A stretch of 64,000 nucleotides of DNA. It comes from NCEH01 sp002257205. GTDB taxonomy: Bacteria; Pseudomonadota; Alphaproteobacteria; Rhizobiales; Xanthobacteraceae. Positions 15,128 to 23,850 of this stretch are shown here, one piece after another; within the stretch, counting starts at the first letter, position 1, and each line of letters opens with the position of its first letter. Both the position numbers and the translations under genes were made by a program. The DNA lies in NCBI RefSeq assembly GCF_043195105.1, contig NZ_JBAFWO010000002.1; one strand, given 5' to 3'. The notes under the pieces are model-generated. The model saw nothing but the letters and a program-made list of their open reading frames with translations. It had not been told where the DNA came from and did not search any database.

Positions 15128-16013
15128 TCCCATAATCCAAAACGGGGAACCGCCGGCCTGTCCGGGGCCGGATCCCCATCCGCGTGGTGCGACGCGCTTC
15201 AAGGTGCCGGTGGGGGCGGTGGACACCCATGCCCATGTGATCGGTGCGCCACCGGACTATCCCCTGATGCCGAACCGGAGCTACACCGCTCCGGTCGCCA
15301 CGGCCGCCGATTATCTCGGCATGCTGGATGCCACCGGCATGACCTACGGCGTGCTGGTCCAGGTCAGCGTCCATGGCACCGACAATCGGCTGATGCTGGA
15401 GACGCTGCGGGCCAACCCGGCCCGCCTGCGGGGCGTGGCCGTGGCGGACCTCGGCCTGTCGGACGCCGTTTATGCGGAGCTGAAGGAGGCGGGGGTCGCC
15501 GGGTTGCGCATCAACGCGCTGTTCGGCGGCGGCGTCAGCCTCGATCTCATGGAGCGCTACGGGGACTTGTGCGCCGAGATGGGCTGGCACCTCCAGTTCC
15601 TCCTGGATGCGCGGGACCTGGGCGAACTCGGGCCGCGCATCCGCAAGCTGCGCGCGCCCGCGGTGGTGGACCACATGGGCCATTTCCCGGCATCGGAAGG
15701 CATCGAGCACCCCGGTTTCCAGGAACTCCTGCGGCTGGTGGCGGAGGGTGGCTGGGTCAAGCTCTCCGGCGCCTACCGCCTTTCGGTCGAGGGCGCACCC
15801 TATCGGGACACGACCCCGCTGGCGCGCGCGCTGGTCGAGGTCGCGCCAGAGCGGTGCGTCTGGGGTTCGGACTGGCCGCATGTGTCCACCTGGACACCCA
15901 TGCCCAATGTCGGCGACCTGCTCGACCTGCTGGCCGACTGGGTTCCCGACGAAGCCACGCGCAATCGCATCCTCTCGGACAACGCACACCGCCTCTACGG
16001 CTTCAAATCCTAA
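15120..16013 (+). CDS. Amidohydrolase-2 family hydrolase/lactonase
   Basis: 297 residues. TIM-barrel metal hydrolase with the strand-1 motif VDTHAHVIG (HxH), VVDHMGHFP in the middle and the catalytic-Asp motif WGSDWPH near the C-terminus. Relatives include 2-pyrone-4,6-dicarboxylate lactonase, 4-sulfomuconolactone hydrolase and D-galactarolactone isomerase. With a sugar-acid dehydratase next door, hydrolysis or isomerisation of a sugar lactone is the best inference. The start ATG overlaps the MFS stop (ATGAGTGA). Cytoplasmic, no signal peptide. Confidence 0.85.
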   Translation: MSDPIIQNGEPPACPGPDPHPRGATRFKVPVGAVDTHAHVIGAPPDYPLMPNRSYTAPVATAADYLGMLDATGMTYGVLVQVSVHGTDNRLMLETLRANPARLRGVAVADLGLSDAVYAELKEAGVAGLRINALFGGGVSLDLMERYGDLCAEMGWHLQFLLDARDLGELGPRIRKLRAPAVVDHMGHFPASEGIEHPGFQELLRLVAEGGWVKLSGAYRLSVEGAPYRDTTPLARALVEVAPERCVWGSDWPHVSTWTPMPNVGDLLDLLADWVPDEATRNRILSDNAHRLYGFKS

Positions 16014-16145
16014 AACGTCCGTCTGGCCGGTCCCTCGGGGATCGGCCGACGCCTCAGGCTGGCGGTAGCGCCCGCTGGGAAGCGGCGGGTTGGCGGGCCG
16101 ATCCTTCAGGTCACCGGTTCGAAACGCCAGTCGGCGCGCTTACAT

Positions 16146-16979
16146 CTAGCGGATGCCGACGCGCAAGAAGGCCTGGATGAATTGCCGCTGGAAGATGAGG
16201 AAGGCGATCATCAGCGGCGCCACCACCATGAGCGTCGCGGCGCTGATGATGGAGATGTTCACCCCGCTTTCCGGCGCCCCGAACAGCGAGAGGCCCACGG
16301 TGAGCGGCCGGGTGTCCGCGGAATTGGTCACGATCAGCGGCCAGAGGAAGTTGTTCCAGTGGGTCGCGACCGAGACCAGCGCATAGGCGAGATAGACCGG
16401 CCGGCTCGCGGGCACATAGACCCGCCAGAGCACACCCAGCCAGGAGCAGCCTTCCACGCGCGCCGCCTCTTCCAGCTCCAGCGGCACGGACTTGAACGCC
16501 TGCCGCAAGAGGAAAATGCCGAAGGCGCTCGCGACATAAGGCAGGCCCATGCCGGCGATGGAATCCAGCAAAGCGAGGCGCGAGACCATGGCGTAATTCT
16601 CGACGATCAAGACCTCCGGCAGGATGAACAGCTGAAGCAGGACCAGCACGAACAGCGCCTCGCGTCCGGGAAAGCGGAAGCGGGCGAAGGCATAGCCGGC
16701 CAGCGTGCACAGAACGAGCTGGCCCGCGAGGGTAAAGGTCACCAGCAGCAGCGTGTTGAGCGCGTAAGTGAGCCAGGGCGCGGCGGCCCAGGCGGTGCGG
16801 TAATTCTCAAAGGTGAGCGGGGACGAGAGCGAGAAGTCGAGCGCCTGGCCGGGCGGATGGAGCGAGGCCCAGGCGGCGAACAGCAGGGGCGCGATCCAGA
16901 CCAGCGCGAGCAGCCAGGCGCCCACGGCGTCCAGCGCTTCGCCCCAGCGGATGGGATGGCGGGAGGCGGGCGCCGTCAT
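16146..16979 (-). CDS. Carbohydrate ABC transporter permease, MalG/UgpE type
   Basis: 277 residues with six membrane segments and the inner-membrane EAA loop ELEEAARVEGCSWLGVLW, which contacts the ATPase. Ends RVGIR after a QAFLR segment typical of MalG-type subunits. Its ATG at 16979 overlaps the stop of the upstream permease (ATGA). It is the last gene of a five-gene operon: DeoR regulator, ATPase, binding protein, two permeases. Much longer open frames upstream are read-through of the neighbouring gene. The 132 bases between it and the converging hydrolase gene show no gene. Confidence 0.92.
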   Translation of the reverse strand: MTAPASRHPIRWGEALDAVGAWLLALVWIAPLLFAAWASLHPPGQALDFSLSSPLTFENYRTAWAAAPWLTYALNTLLLVTFTLAGQLVLCTLAGYAFARFRFPGREALFVLVLLQLFILPEVLIVENYAMVSRLALLDSIAGMGLPYVASAFGIFLLRQAFKSVPLELEEAARVEGCSWLGVLWRVYVPASRPVYLAYALVSVATHWNNFLWPLIVTNSADTRPLTVGLSLFGAPESGVNISIISAATLMVVAPLMIAFLIFQRQFIQAFLRVGIR

Positions 16980-17899
16980 CGGTAGTGGATCCGCTTCTCG
17001 ACGATGGTGAACTGGAACACGGCGACGCCCCCGAGCACCAGCAGCACCAGCACGGTCAGGGCCGTGGCACGGGCCGGGTCGAAATAGGAAAAAGCCATCT
17101 CCCATATCCAGTAGAGGACGAGCTTGGTCGCATTGTCCGGGCCGCCCTTGGTCAGGATGAACAAATGGTCGATGAGCTTCACCGAATTGATGAGCGCATT
17201 GATGAAGATGAAGGCCGTGGTGGGCATCAGCAGCGGCAGCAGCACGCGGCGCAGATAGGTGAAGCGCCCGGCGCCCTCCACCTGCGCCGCCTCCTTGAGG
17301 TCGGTCGGAATGGTCTGCAGCGCCGCCAGATAGAAGATCATGAAGAAGCCCGCCTCCTTCCACACCGTCACGACGATGATCGCCCAGAGCGCAGTCTGTG
17401 GTTGGCCGAGCCAATTGACCGGCGGCAGGCCGAACAGGCCGGTGAAGCTGTCGATCACCCCAAGGCCCGGCGTATAGAAGAACAGCCAGAGGTTGGCCGC
17501 CGCGATCATGGGCAGGATGGTCGGGGTGAAATAGGCGCCGCGCACGAAGCCGCGTAGCGGCAGGCGGGCGTCCGCCCACAGCGCCATCACCAGCGCCAGC
17601 GCGATGGAGAGCGGGATCGTCACCCCGGCATAGAGAAGATTATTGCCCACCACAGTCCAGAAATTGGGGTCATGGATGAGGTCTAAATAATTCTCGACGC
17701 CGTTGAACACGGACGGCCGGCGCGCGGTGCCGCGCGAATGCAGGCTCGCCCAGAAGGTCGCGGCGGTGGGCAGGAAAGCGAACAGCGTCAGAAGGGTCAG
17801 CGCCGGCGCGAGCAGCATCCAGCCATACAGGGCATGGCGGCGGCGCTGCAGTCGCGCGATCGGATCCAGCACGCGTGTCGGGGCACCTGTCTCGGGCAT
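16976..17899 (-). CDS. Carbohydrate ABC transporter permease, MalF/UgpA type
   Basis: 307 residues, six membrane segments, and the EAA loop DLKEAAQVEGAGRFTYLRR. The segment ILTKGGPDNAT is characteristic of UgpA-like subunits. It has almost no Shine-Dalgarno: the start is preceded by an A7 run and GCCGCCC, so it is probably translated less than the binding protein gene upstream. A strong hairpin lies between the two genes. Confidence 0.92.
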   Translation of the reverse strand: MPETGAPTRVLDPIARLQRRRHALYGWMLLAPALTLLTLFAFLPTAATFWASLHSRGTARRPSVFNGVENYLDLIHDPNFWTVVGNNLLYAGVTIPLSIALALVMALWADARLPLRGFVRGAYFTPTILPMIAAANLWLFFYTPGLGVIDSFTGLFGLPPVNWLGQPQTALWAIIVVTVWKEAGFFMIFYLAALQTIPTDLKEAAQVEGAGRFTYLRRVLLPLLMPTTAFIFINALINSVKLIDHLFILTKGGPDNATKLVLYWIWEMAFSYFDPARATALTVLVLLVLGGVAVFQFTIVEKRIHYR

Positions 17900-17919
17900 G
17901 GGCGGCTTTTTTTGGCAAT

Positions 17920-17946
17920 GCGGGGGGCGAACTTTCCGCCCCCCGC
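17920..17946 (-). other. Intercistronic hairpin between binding protein and permease genes
   Basis: GCGGGGGGCG (17920-17929) pairs perfectly with CGCCCCCCGC (17937-17946) over a 7-base loop, just after the binding-protein stop at 17963. There is no T tract on the coding (minus) strand. Such structures commonly protect the upstream mRNA end, as in malE-malF. Confidence 0.65.
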
Positions 17947-17962
17947 TGGTTCACGAAGGCGA

Positions 17963-19231
17963 TCAGTGCTTGTAGGGCTTGAGCAACTGGTCGGCGGTGG
18001 CCTGGGCGGCCTTGAGCGCCTCGGCGGGGCTCTTGGTGCCGGTGAGCGCCGCCTGCACGGCGTTGTTCAGCGCCTCGCGCACCCGGGCGGTCTCCCAGGT
18101 GGAGAATTCGGCGATGGCGACCTTGAGCTGGTCGCGGGCGACGAGCGCCTGGGGGAAATCCTTGCCGTAGGCTTTCAGCTTCTCGGTCTCGTAGGCGGCC
18201 GGGCTCACGCCCACATAGCCGGTGGCGATCGACCAGTCGGCGGCGCGCTCGGGCGCGGTCATGTAGCGGATGAGCTTGAGGGACGCGGCGCGCTCAGCCT
18301 CGGAGGCGTTCTTGAACAGGTAGAAATTGCCGCCGCCGGTGGGCGAGCCGGGCTGCTTGTGGGCCGGAAGCTCGGCGACGCCGAAATCGAACTTCGCTTC
18401 TTTCTTCACGGCGGTGAGGTTGCCGGTGGTGTGCCACATCATGGCCGTCTGGCCCTGCACGAAGGCCTGGCGCAGCGTGCCCCATTCCACGAGGCCGGCG
18501 GGCGAGATCTTGGCGTCGGTGGTGAGCGAGCGCCAGAAGGCGAGCGCCTCGATGACCGCCGGATCATCGAAAGAGACGCTGGCGCCGTCCTTGCTCATCA
18601 GTTCCTTGCCGTTCTGGATGGCGAAGCACTGGAACATCCAATAGGGATAGCCGGTGCCCGGCACCATGAGGCCGTAGCGGCCGTCCTTGGTGAGCTTCTT
18701 GCCCGCCGCCACCAGCTCGTCCCAGGTCCGCGGCGGCTTCTCGGGGTCGAGCCCGGCCTCGCGGAACATGTCCTTGTTGTAGAACATGACGATGGTGGAG
18801 CGCTGGAAGGGAATGCCCCAGGTCTTGCCCTCGACGCGGCTATTGGCCATCAGCGCGGGATAGAAGCCGGCGAGCCAGGCCTTCTCTTCGTCGGTCTTCA
18901 CCACGTCCTCGAACGGAACGATGAGGTCCTGTTCCACGAGGTCGTAGGCATCAATGGAGAACAGCACCGAGAGCTGGGCCGGCTGGCCGCTCTTGAGTGC
19001 CGCCAAAGCGCGCACGCGGGTATCGTCATAATTGCCGGCATAGACGGCATTGACGTGGACGTCGGGGTTCTCCTTCTCGAACCCGGAGATCATGTCGTCG
19101 ATGACCTTGGTCAGCGGCCCGCCGACGGCGATCGGATAATACATCGTCAGCTCGGTCTTCGCGAAGGCCGGCATCGTTGCGGCAACGAGCAGGCTCGCCG
19201 CCGTGGCGGCGGCGGTGAAGAAACGTCTCAT
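17963..19231 (-). CDS. Sugar-binding periplasmic protein of an Ugp-type ABC transporter
   Basis: 422 residues, with a signal peptide (RRFFTAAATAASLLVAATMPAFA, cleavage near residue 23). The mature part begins KTELTMYYPIAVGGPLT and contains VIDDMISGFEKENPDVHV, as in UgpB-like family-1 binding proteins. The start at 19231 has AAGGAC upstream; an in-frame ATG 11 codons earlier would put charged residues before the signal peptide. The operon regulator is of the GlpR class, so glycerol-3-phosphate, a polyol or a sugar is likely; the substrate is undetermined. Confidence 0.9.
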   Translation of the reverse strand: MRRFFTAAATAASLLVAATMPAFAKTELTMYYPIAVGGPLTKVIDDMISGFEKENPDVHVNAVYAGNYDDTRVRALAALKSGQPAQLSVLFSIDAYDLVEQDLIVPFEDVVKTDEEKAWLAGFYPALMANSRVEGKTWGIPFQRSTIVMFYNKDMFREAGLDPEKPPRTWDELVAAGKKLTKDGRYGLMVPGTGYPYWMFQCFAIQNGKELMSKDGASVSFDDPAVIEALAFWRSLTTDAKISPAGLVEWGTLRQAFVQGQTAMMWHTTGNLTAVKKEAKFDFGVAELPAHKQPGSPTGGGNFYLFKNASEAERAASLKLIRYMTAPERAADWSIATGYVGVSPAAYETEKLKAYGKDFPQALVARDQLKVAIAEFSTWETARVREALNNAVQAALTGTKSPAEALKAAQATADQLLKPYKH

Positions 19232-19283
19232 GGTCAGTGTCCTTCTGGCCTTGGGGGAACGCATACAAGGTGAATGGGAAGGG

Positions 19284-20405
19284 TCAGGCCGCCGGGGGCG
19301 CGGCCGTCTGTTGTGCGGGCTGGGGTTCGGCGTTGGTTCGCGGCCCGGCGCCTGCGCAGATGCTCCGGCCGCTGTCGCGGTCGAACCAATGGGTGGCGTG
19401 CTCGGCCCAGGACAAGGAATGGGCCGTACCGGGGGCCGGGTCGATCCGGCCGGGGACGCGGGCGATGAGCTGGGGGCCGCCCTCGATCTGGAGATAGACG
19501 AAGGTCTCCGCGCCGAGGAATTCGCTGGCCACCACCGTCGCCTCCAGCCACCCGGTGCCAGCCGGCTGAAGGCGAAGCGCCTCAGCGCGCACGCCCGCCA
19601 TCAGCCGCGTGCGGGCATGGCCCTGCGGGGGCTCCGGCACGCCCGCAAGCTCCGCCGGGATCAAAGTCATGGGCGGCGAGCCGATGAAACTTGCGGCGAA
19701 AGCGGAGGCAGGCGCCTGATAGAGCGCGGCGGGCGCGCCCTCCTGCTCGATCCGGCCCTGGCGCATGAGGATGATATGGTCCGCCATGCCCATCGCCTCG
19801 GTCTGGTCGTGGGTGACATAGACCACGGTCATACCGAGCCGGCGTTGCAGCGCGCGGATCTCCTGGCGCACGGAATGGCGCAGCTTGGCGTCGAGGTTGG
19901 AGAGCGGCTCGTCCATCAGGCACAAGGGATGGTCGGCGACGATGGCGCGGGCCAGCGCCACGCGCTGGCGCTGGCCGCCGGAAAGGTGCGCGGGCTTGCG
20001 CGCGTCCAGGCCCTCCAGGCCGGTGAGCGCGAGCGCGTCCTTCAGCTTGCGGTCCCGCTCCGCCCGCGGCACATGGCGCACCCTGAGGCCGAACACGATG
20101 TTCTCCGCCACCGTCAGATGGGGAAACAGCGCGTAGGATTGAAACACGATGGACAAGCCGCGCGCGGACGGCGGCAGCGCGGTGACGTCGCGGCCGTCGA
20201 TCTCGACGCGTCCACGGTCCGGCGTCTCCAGCCCGGCGATGAGGCGCAGCGTGGTGGACTTGCCGCAGCCGGAGGGGCCGAGCAAAACGGTGAACCCGCC
20301 GCGCGGAATGGCGAGGGAGAGGTCGTCGACGCCGCCGCCGCCCTCGAACAGGCGGGTCACGCCGTGAAGGCGGACGAAGTCCCCATTGGTTGAGAGCGCG
20401 CTCAT
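19284..20405 (-). CDS. Sugar ABC transporter ATPase, UgpC/MsmK type
   Basis: 373 residues. Walker A GPSGCGKST, Q-loop FQSYALFPHLTV, signature LSGGQRQRVALARAI, Walker B LCLMDEPLSNLDAKL, switch His in YVTHDQTEAMGMAD. The C-terminal TOBE/MOI domain (about 240-350) is present, as in ATPases of carbohydrate importers. The start ATG overlaps the DeoR stop (ATGA). The last 25 residues form a low-complexity Ala/Pro tail. Confidence 0.93.
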   Translation of the reverse strand: MSALSTNGDFVRLHGVTRLFEGGGGVDDLSLAIPRGGFTVLLGPSGCGKSTTLRLIAGLETPDRGRVEIDGRDVTALPPSARGLSIVFQSYALFPHLTVAENIVFGLRVRHVPRAERDRKLKDALALTGLEGLDARKPAHLSGGQRQRVALARAIVADHPLCLMDEPLSNLDAKLRHSVRQEIRALQRRLGMTVVYVTHDQTEAMGMADHIILMRQGRIEQEGAPAALYQAPASAFAASFIGSPPMTLIPAELAGVPEPPQGHARTRLMAGVRAEALRLQPAGTGWLEATVVASEFLGAETFVYLQIEGGPQLIARVPGRIDPAPGTAHSLSWAEHATHWFDRDSGRSICAGAGPRTNAEPQPAQQTAAPPAA

Positions 20406-21184
20406 GGGGCCTCCCCGGCGGCGATGCGGACCCGCGCGCCGAGGCCGTCCGGGTCGAACAGCGCGGCGAAGGCCGGTGGCGGCGGCGCGTCGAGCACCAG
20501 CAGGTCAATGTCGGACAGATGTCCGCCGCGCGCCGGCGCCGGCCGGCCGAACTTGCTGACGTCGGCCACCAGAACCGAGCGGCGGCAGCTTTCGCGCATG
20601 GCGGAGCGGGCCAGGACCTCGGCGCGGTCGAAATCCACCAATGTGCCGTCCGGCTCGATGCCGCCCACGCCGAACACGCCGAAATCGACACGGTAATTGC
20701 GATACATCTCCTCCACGTGCGGGCCGAGCACGTCGCGATCAGGCAGGCGCATCGCCCCGCCGGGGATGATGATGCGGTTGGAGGCGGTGACGCTCAGCGC
20801 CATGGCGACGTTGAGATTGTTGGTGATGACGGTCAGGTCTTCATGGCCCTGCATGGCGAGGGCGACGAATTCGGGCGTCGTGCCGATGCCGAACGAGAGC
20901 GAGGCGCCGTTGGGGATGAGGCCGGCGACGAGGGCGCCGATGGTCTGCTTGGCCGTGGGATGGACGATGCGGCGTGAATCATAGGCGAGGTTGAGGCGGG
21001 GTGCCTCCACATATTCGGCGCCGCCGCGCCGCCGGCGCAGCAGATTGGCGTCGCACAGGATGTTGATGTCGCGCCGGATGGTCTGCGGGGTGACGCAGAA
21101 ATGCTCCGCGAGCGTCTCCACGCTCAGGAATCCCCCCTGGCGGGCGAGATCGACGATATCCTGTTGCCGAAACGTGATGTTCAT
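20402..21184 (-). CDS. DeoR/GlpR-family transcriptional regulator
   Basis: 260 residues. N-terminal DeoR helix-turn-helix (about 1-60: LAEHFCVTPQTIRRDINIL) and C-terminal DeoR sensor domain with LIPNGASLSFGIGTT, VITNNLNVA and the ADVSKFG motif, which binds phosphorylated sugars in this family. First gene of the Ugp-type transporter operon. Three matching palindromes lie immediately upstream, so it almost certainly represses its own operon. Confidence 0.9.
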   Translation of the reverse strand: MNITFRQQDIVDLARQGGFLSVETLAEHFCVTPQTIRRDINILCDANLLRRRRGGAEYVEAPRLNLAYDSRRIVHPTAKQTIGALVAGLIPNGASLSFGIGTTPEFVALAMQGHEDLTVITNNLNVAMALSVTASNRIIIPGGAMRLPDRDVLGPHVEEMYRNYRVDFGVFGVGGIEPDGTLVDFDRAEVLARSAMRESCRRSVLVADVSKFGRPAPARGGHLSDIDLLVLDAPPPPAFAALFDPDGLGARVRIAAGEAP

Positions 21185-21198
21185 GCTCGCCCGTCTGC

Positions 21199-21276
21199 AT
21201 GTTCATTTGAACATGGAGCGGACGGTAAGCTTGTTCATTGAACGCAGGGTGTCGGTTAGATGACGTTCGAATGAAC
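21199..21276. promoter_or_regulatory. Array of three DeoR-type operators
   Basis: Three inverted repeats with GTTC/GAAC arms: ATGTTCATTTGAACAT (21199-21214, perfect), GTTCA-T-TGAAC (21233-21243, perfect) and GTTC-GAAT-GAAC (21265-21276). Centres are about 32 bases apart, that is three helical turns, placing all sites on one face of the DNA. They lie directly upstream of the DeoR gene start (21184). Confidence 0.7.
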
Positions 21277-21392
21277 GCGCGGCATCGTGGGCCGGAGGAC
21301 CCGCGCCAGCGCTTGCGATGTTGGATTGGTGATCCATGCCACCGCCGCCCATCCCGCGCGCGGCGGGACGGGTGGCAGCGTATGCAAGAGGC

Positions 21393-22199
21393 TTAGATGC
21401 CGAAGAAATCGGCCATCAGTTCGAGCTGGTGCTCCAGCATGGGCCGGCCGAGATGGATGCGGCAGCCGGCGTCGCGCGCACGGGCCAGAAGCGGTGTGAT
21501 TTCCGGCTCCATGATGATTTCCGCCACCACCATGGACGCGTCGAGCCGCGCGGCGTCGAGCGGCAGGGGATCGTCCGGCTTCATGCCGAGCGAGGTGCCG
21601 TTGACGACGATATCGTGTCCAGACGGGTCTTCGCCGCCGGCGGAGATCGACACGCCGGGATGCGCGGCGGCGATCCGGTCGCACAGGTCCTGCGCCTTGG
21701 CGCGGGTGCGGTTGGCGATGGTGAGGTGGGAAATGCCCGACGCCGCAAGGGCGAAGGCGATGGCACTCGCCGCGCCACCCGCGCCGGCGAGATAGATCCG
21801 CCGGCCCGCCAGAGTCACGCCCGCGCCGAGAAGCCCGGCGACGAAGCCCGCCCCGTCCAGCATGTCGCCGTGCAGGCGATTGTCGGAAGTGCGGTGGATG
21901 ACGTTCACCGCGCCCATGGCCTGTGCCCGCGCGCTCACCTCATCGCAATGGGCCAGCATCGCCGCCTTGTGGGGCACGGTGATGATGGCGCCGTCGAAGC
22001 TCTTGAGCGTGCGCAGGCTGTTCGCGAAGGCGGCGAGATTTTCCGGCGCGACCTGGAACGGCACCATGACGGCATCGCGGCCGCGCCGCTCGCAGATAGC
22101 GTTGATGCCGGGCGGCGCCTTCACATGGGCGATGGGGTCGGCGAGGATGCCGAGCACCCGCGTGTGGCCGGTGATCTGCGTGATGCTGCGTGCGCTCAT
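21393..22199 (-). CDS. Shikimate dehydrogenase-like (AroE/YdiB family) oxidoreductase
   Basis: 268 residues. N-terminal substrate domain with GILADPIAHVKAP and ITVPHKAA, which carries the catalytic Lys; NAD(P)-binding motif GAGGAASAIAFALA; C-terminal MLEHQLELM helix. The substrate serine pair of AroE (S-x-S in PIxHSxSP) is not conserved here: the text reads IAHVKAPP, so the true substrate is probably not shikimate. It is coupled to the aldehyde dehydrogenase gene by an ATGA overlap and ends the sugar-acid operon, so a quinate-like or polyhydroxy acid is possible. Confidence 0.8.
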   Translation of the reverse strand: MSARSITQITGHTRVLGILADPIAHVKAPPGINAICERRGRDAVMVPFQVAPENLAAFANSLRTLKSFDGAIITVPHKAAMLAHCDEVSARAQAMGAVNVIHRTSDNRLHGDMLDGAGFVAGLLGAGVTLAGRRIYLAGAGGAASAIAFALAASGISHLTIANRTRAKAQDLCDRIAAAHPGVSISAGGEDPSGHDIVVNGTSLGMKPDDPLPLDAARLDASMVVAEIIMEPEITPLLARARDAGCRIHLGRPMLEHQLELMADFFGI

Positions 22200-23770
22200 G
22201 CCTGGAGCTTCCCATCCAGGCGCTTGGGCAGGCCGGGAGCACCCGCACCCTTCAGCTCCGGCGGCAGCAGCGCATCGGGCAGATCCTGATAGCTCACAGG
22301 CCGCAGGAAGCGGGCAATGGCCAGGGTTCCGACCGAGGTGGAGCGGCCATCGGCCGTGGCCGGGAACGGGCCGCCATGAACCATGGCATGCGCCACCTCG
22401 ACGCCGGTGCCGAAGCCATTGACGAGGATGCGCCCCACCTTGCGCTCCAGCATGGGCACGAGCTCCCGCGCTGCCGGATAATCCGCCTCGTCGATGTGCA
22501 GGGCGGCGGTGAGCTGGCCTTCCAGGCTCTCCAGCACGCGCGTCAACTCTTCGACGTCCGCGCAGCGCACGACCAGGGAGGCGGCGCCGAACACCTCTTC
22601 GTGGAGGTCGGGATGGGTGAGGAATTCCGCCGCGCTGGTGGCGAACAGGGCCGGCCGGCCCTTCAGCGCGCCATCGGCCTGCCCGCGGGCCACCTCTTGC
22701 ACCGCGCCGTGGCCGGCAAGGGTCTCCACGCCGGAATTATAGGCGGCGAGGATGCCGGGCGTGAGCATGGTGGCGGAGGGCAGTCCGGTGATCGCGGTCG
22801 CGGCGGCGGCGAGGAAGGCATCGAGCCCCGCGCCTTCGAGCGCCAGCACCAGCCCCGGATTGGTGCAGAATTGCCCCGCGCCCAGGCTCAGCGCCGCCGA
22901 AAACGCCGTGCCGATCTGCGCGCCGCGCGCGGCGAGCGCTGCCGGAAACAGGATCACGGGATTGATGCTGCTCATCTCCGCATAGACCGGGATGGGCTCG
23001 GCGCGTTCCGCCGCGATCTTCATGAAAGCGGTGCCGCCGGCCCGCGAGCCGGTGAAGCCGACCGCCTTGATGCGCCGGTCTGCAACCAGTCCCTGGCCCA
23101 CCTTGCGGCCGCTGTCATAGAGGAGGGAGAACACGCCCTCCGGCAGGCCGCGGTCCGCCACCGCCTTCTGCACCGCTTTCCCGACGAGCTGGGAGGTGCC
23201 GGGATGGGCGGAATGGGCCTTCACGATCACCGGGCAACCGGCCGCGAGCGCCGAGGCGGTGTCGCCGCCGGCCACCGAGAAGGCGAGCGGAAAATTGCTC
23301 GCGCCGAAGACCGCGACGGGGCCGAGCGGCACATTGCGCAGGCGCAGGTCCGGGCGGGGCAGGGGCTTGCGCTCGGGTAGGGCTGGATCGATGCGCAGAT
23401 CGAGGAAGCCGCCGTCACGCACCACCTGCGCGAACAGGCGCAACTGGCCGACCGTGCGGCCGCGCTCGCCTTCCAGGCGCGGACGCGGCAAGCCGGTCTC
23501 CTGCATGGCCCGCTCGATCAACCCATCGCCGATATCGAGGATGTTCTGCGCGACCGCCTCAAGAAACAGGGCGCGTTCTTCCAGGGATACGGCGCGATAG
23601 GTGTCGAACGCGGCTTCCGCCAGGGCGCAGGCGCGCTCCAAATCGTCCAGCGTCGCGCCACCGAAGGCGGGGGCGAGCGGCAGGCCGCTCGCGGCTTCCA
23701 CCGCCCGGACCTCGCCGAGCGTGCCGGGCCGCGAGTCAGCGCCGATCAGCAGATCAGTCGTGATGGTCAT
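22196..23770 (-). CDS. Alpha-ketoglutarate semialdehyde (2,5-dioxovalerate) dehydrogenase
   Basis: 524 residues, the length of the KGSADH group that oxidises alpha-ketoglutarate semialdehyde to 2-oxoglutarate. Key motifs: VFGASNFPLAFSVAGGDTASALAAG, shared by this group; FTGSRAGG; PVYAEMSSINP (general base Glu); and the nucleophile Cys in LGAGQFCTNPG. The start at 23770 (MTITTDLLIG) is preferred because AGGA is eight bases upstream; an ATG three codons earlier has that same sequence touching it. The gene follows a keto-deoxy acid dehydratase-like gene that would produce its substrate. Confidence 0.9.
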   Translation of the reverse strand: MTITTDLLIGADSRPGTLGEVRAVEAASGLPLAPAFGGATLDDLERACALAEAAFDTYRAVSLEERALFLEAVAQNILDIGDGLIERAMQETGLPRPRLEGERGRTVGQLRLFAQVVRDGGFLDLRIDPALPERKPLPRPDLRLRNVPLGPVAVFGASNFPLAFSVAGGDTASALAAGCPVIVKAHSAHPGTSQLVGKAVQKAVADRGLPEGVFSLLYDSGRKVGQGLVADRRIKAVGFTGSRAGGTAFMKIAAERAEPIPVYAEMSSINPVILFPAALAARGAQIGTAFSAALSLGAGQFCTNPGLVLALEGAGLDAFLAAAATAITGLPSATMLTPGILAAYNSGVETLAGHGAVQEVARGQADGALKGRPALFATSAAEFLTHPDLHEEVFGAASLVVRCADVEELTRVLESLEGQLTAALHIDEADYPAARELVPMLERKVGRILVNGFGTGVEVAHAMVHGGPFPATADGRSTSVGTLAIARFLRPVSYQDLPDALLPPELKGAGAPGLPKRLDGKLQA

Positions 23771-23850
23771 GTCGGTCATCCTTCATCGAGGCGGGCAGCT
23801 GTCGCCCACGGATCGGCCTTGGTCGAGTCAAATATGACGGTGTCCTACCG

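Noticed and set aside
17738..19273. Plus-strand ORF of 511 codons opposite the Ugp-type binding protein
   Set aside because: No domain, no ribosome site; shadow of the binding-protein gene, which has a clear signal peptide.
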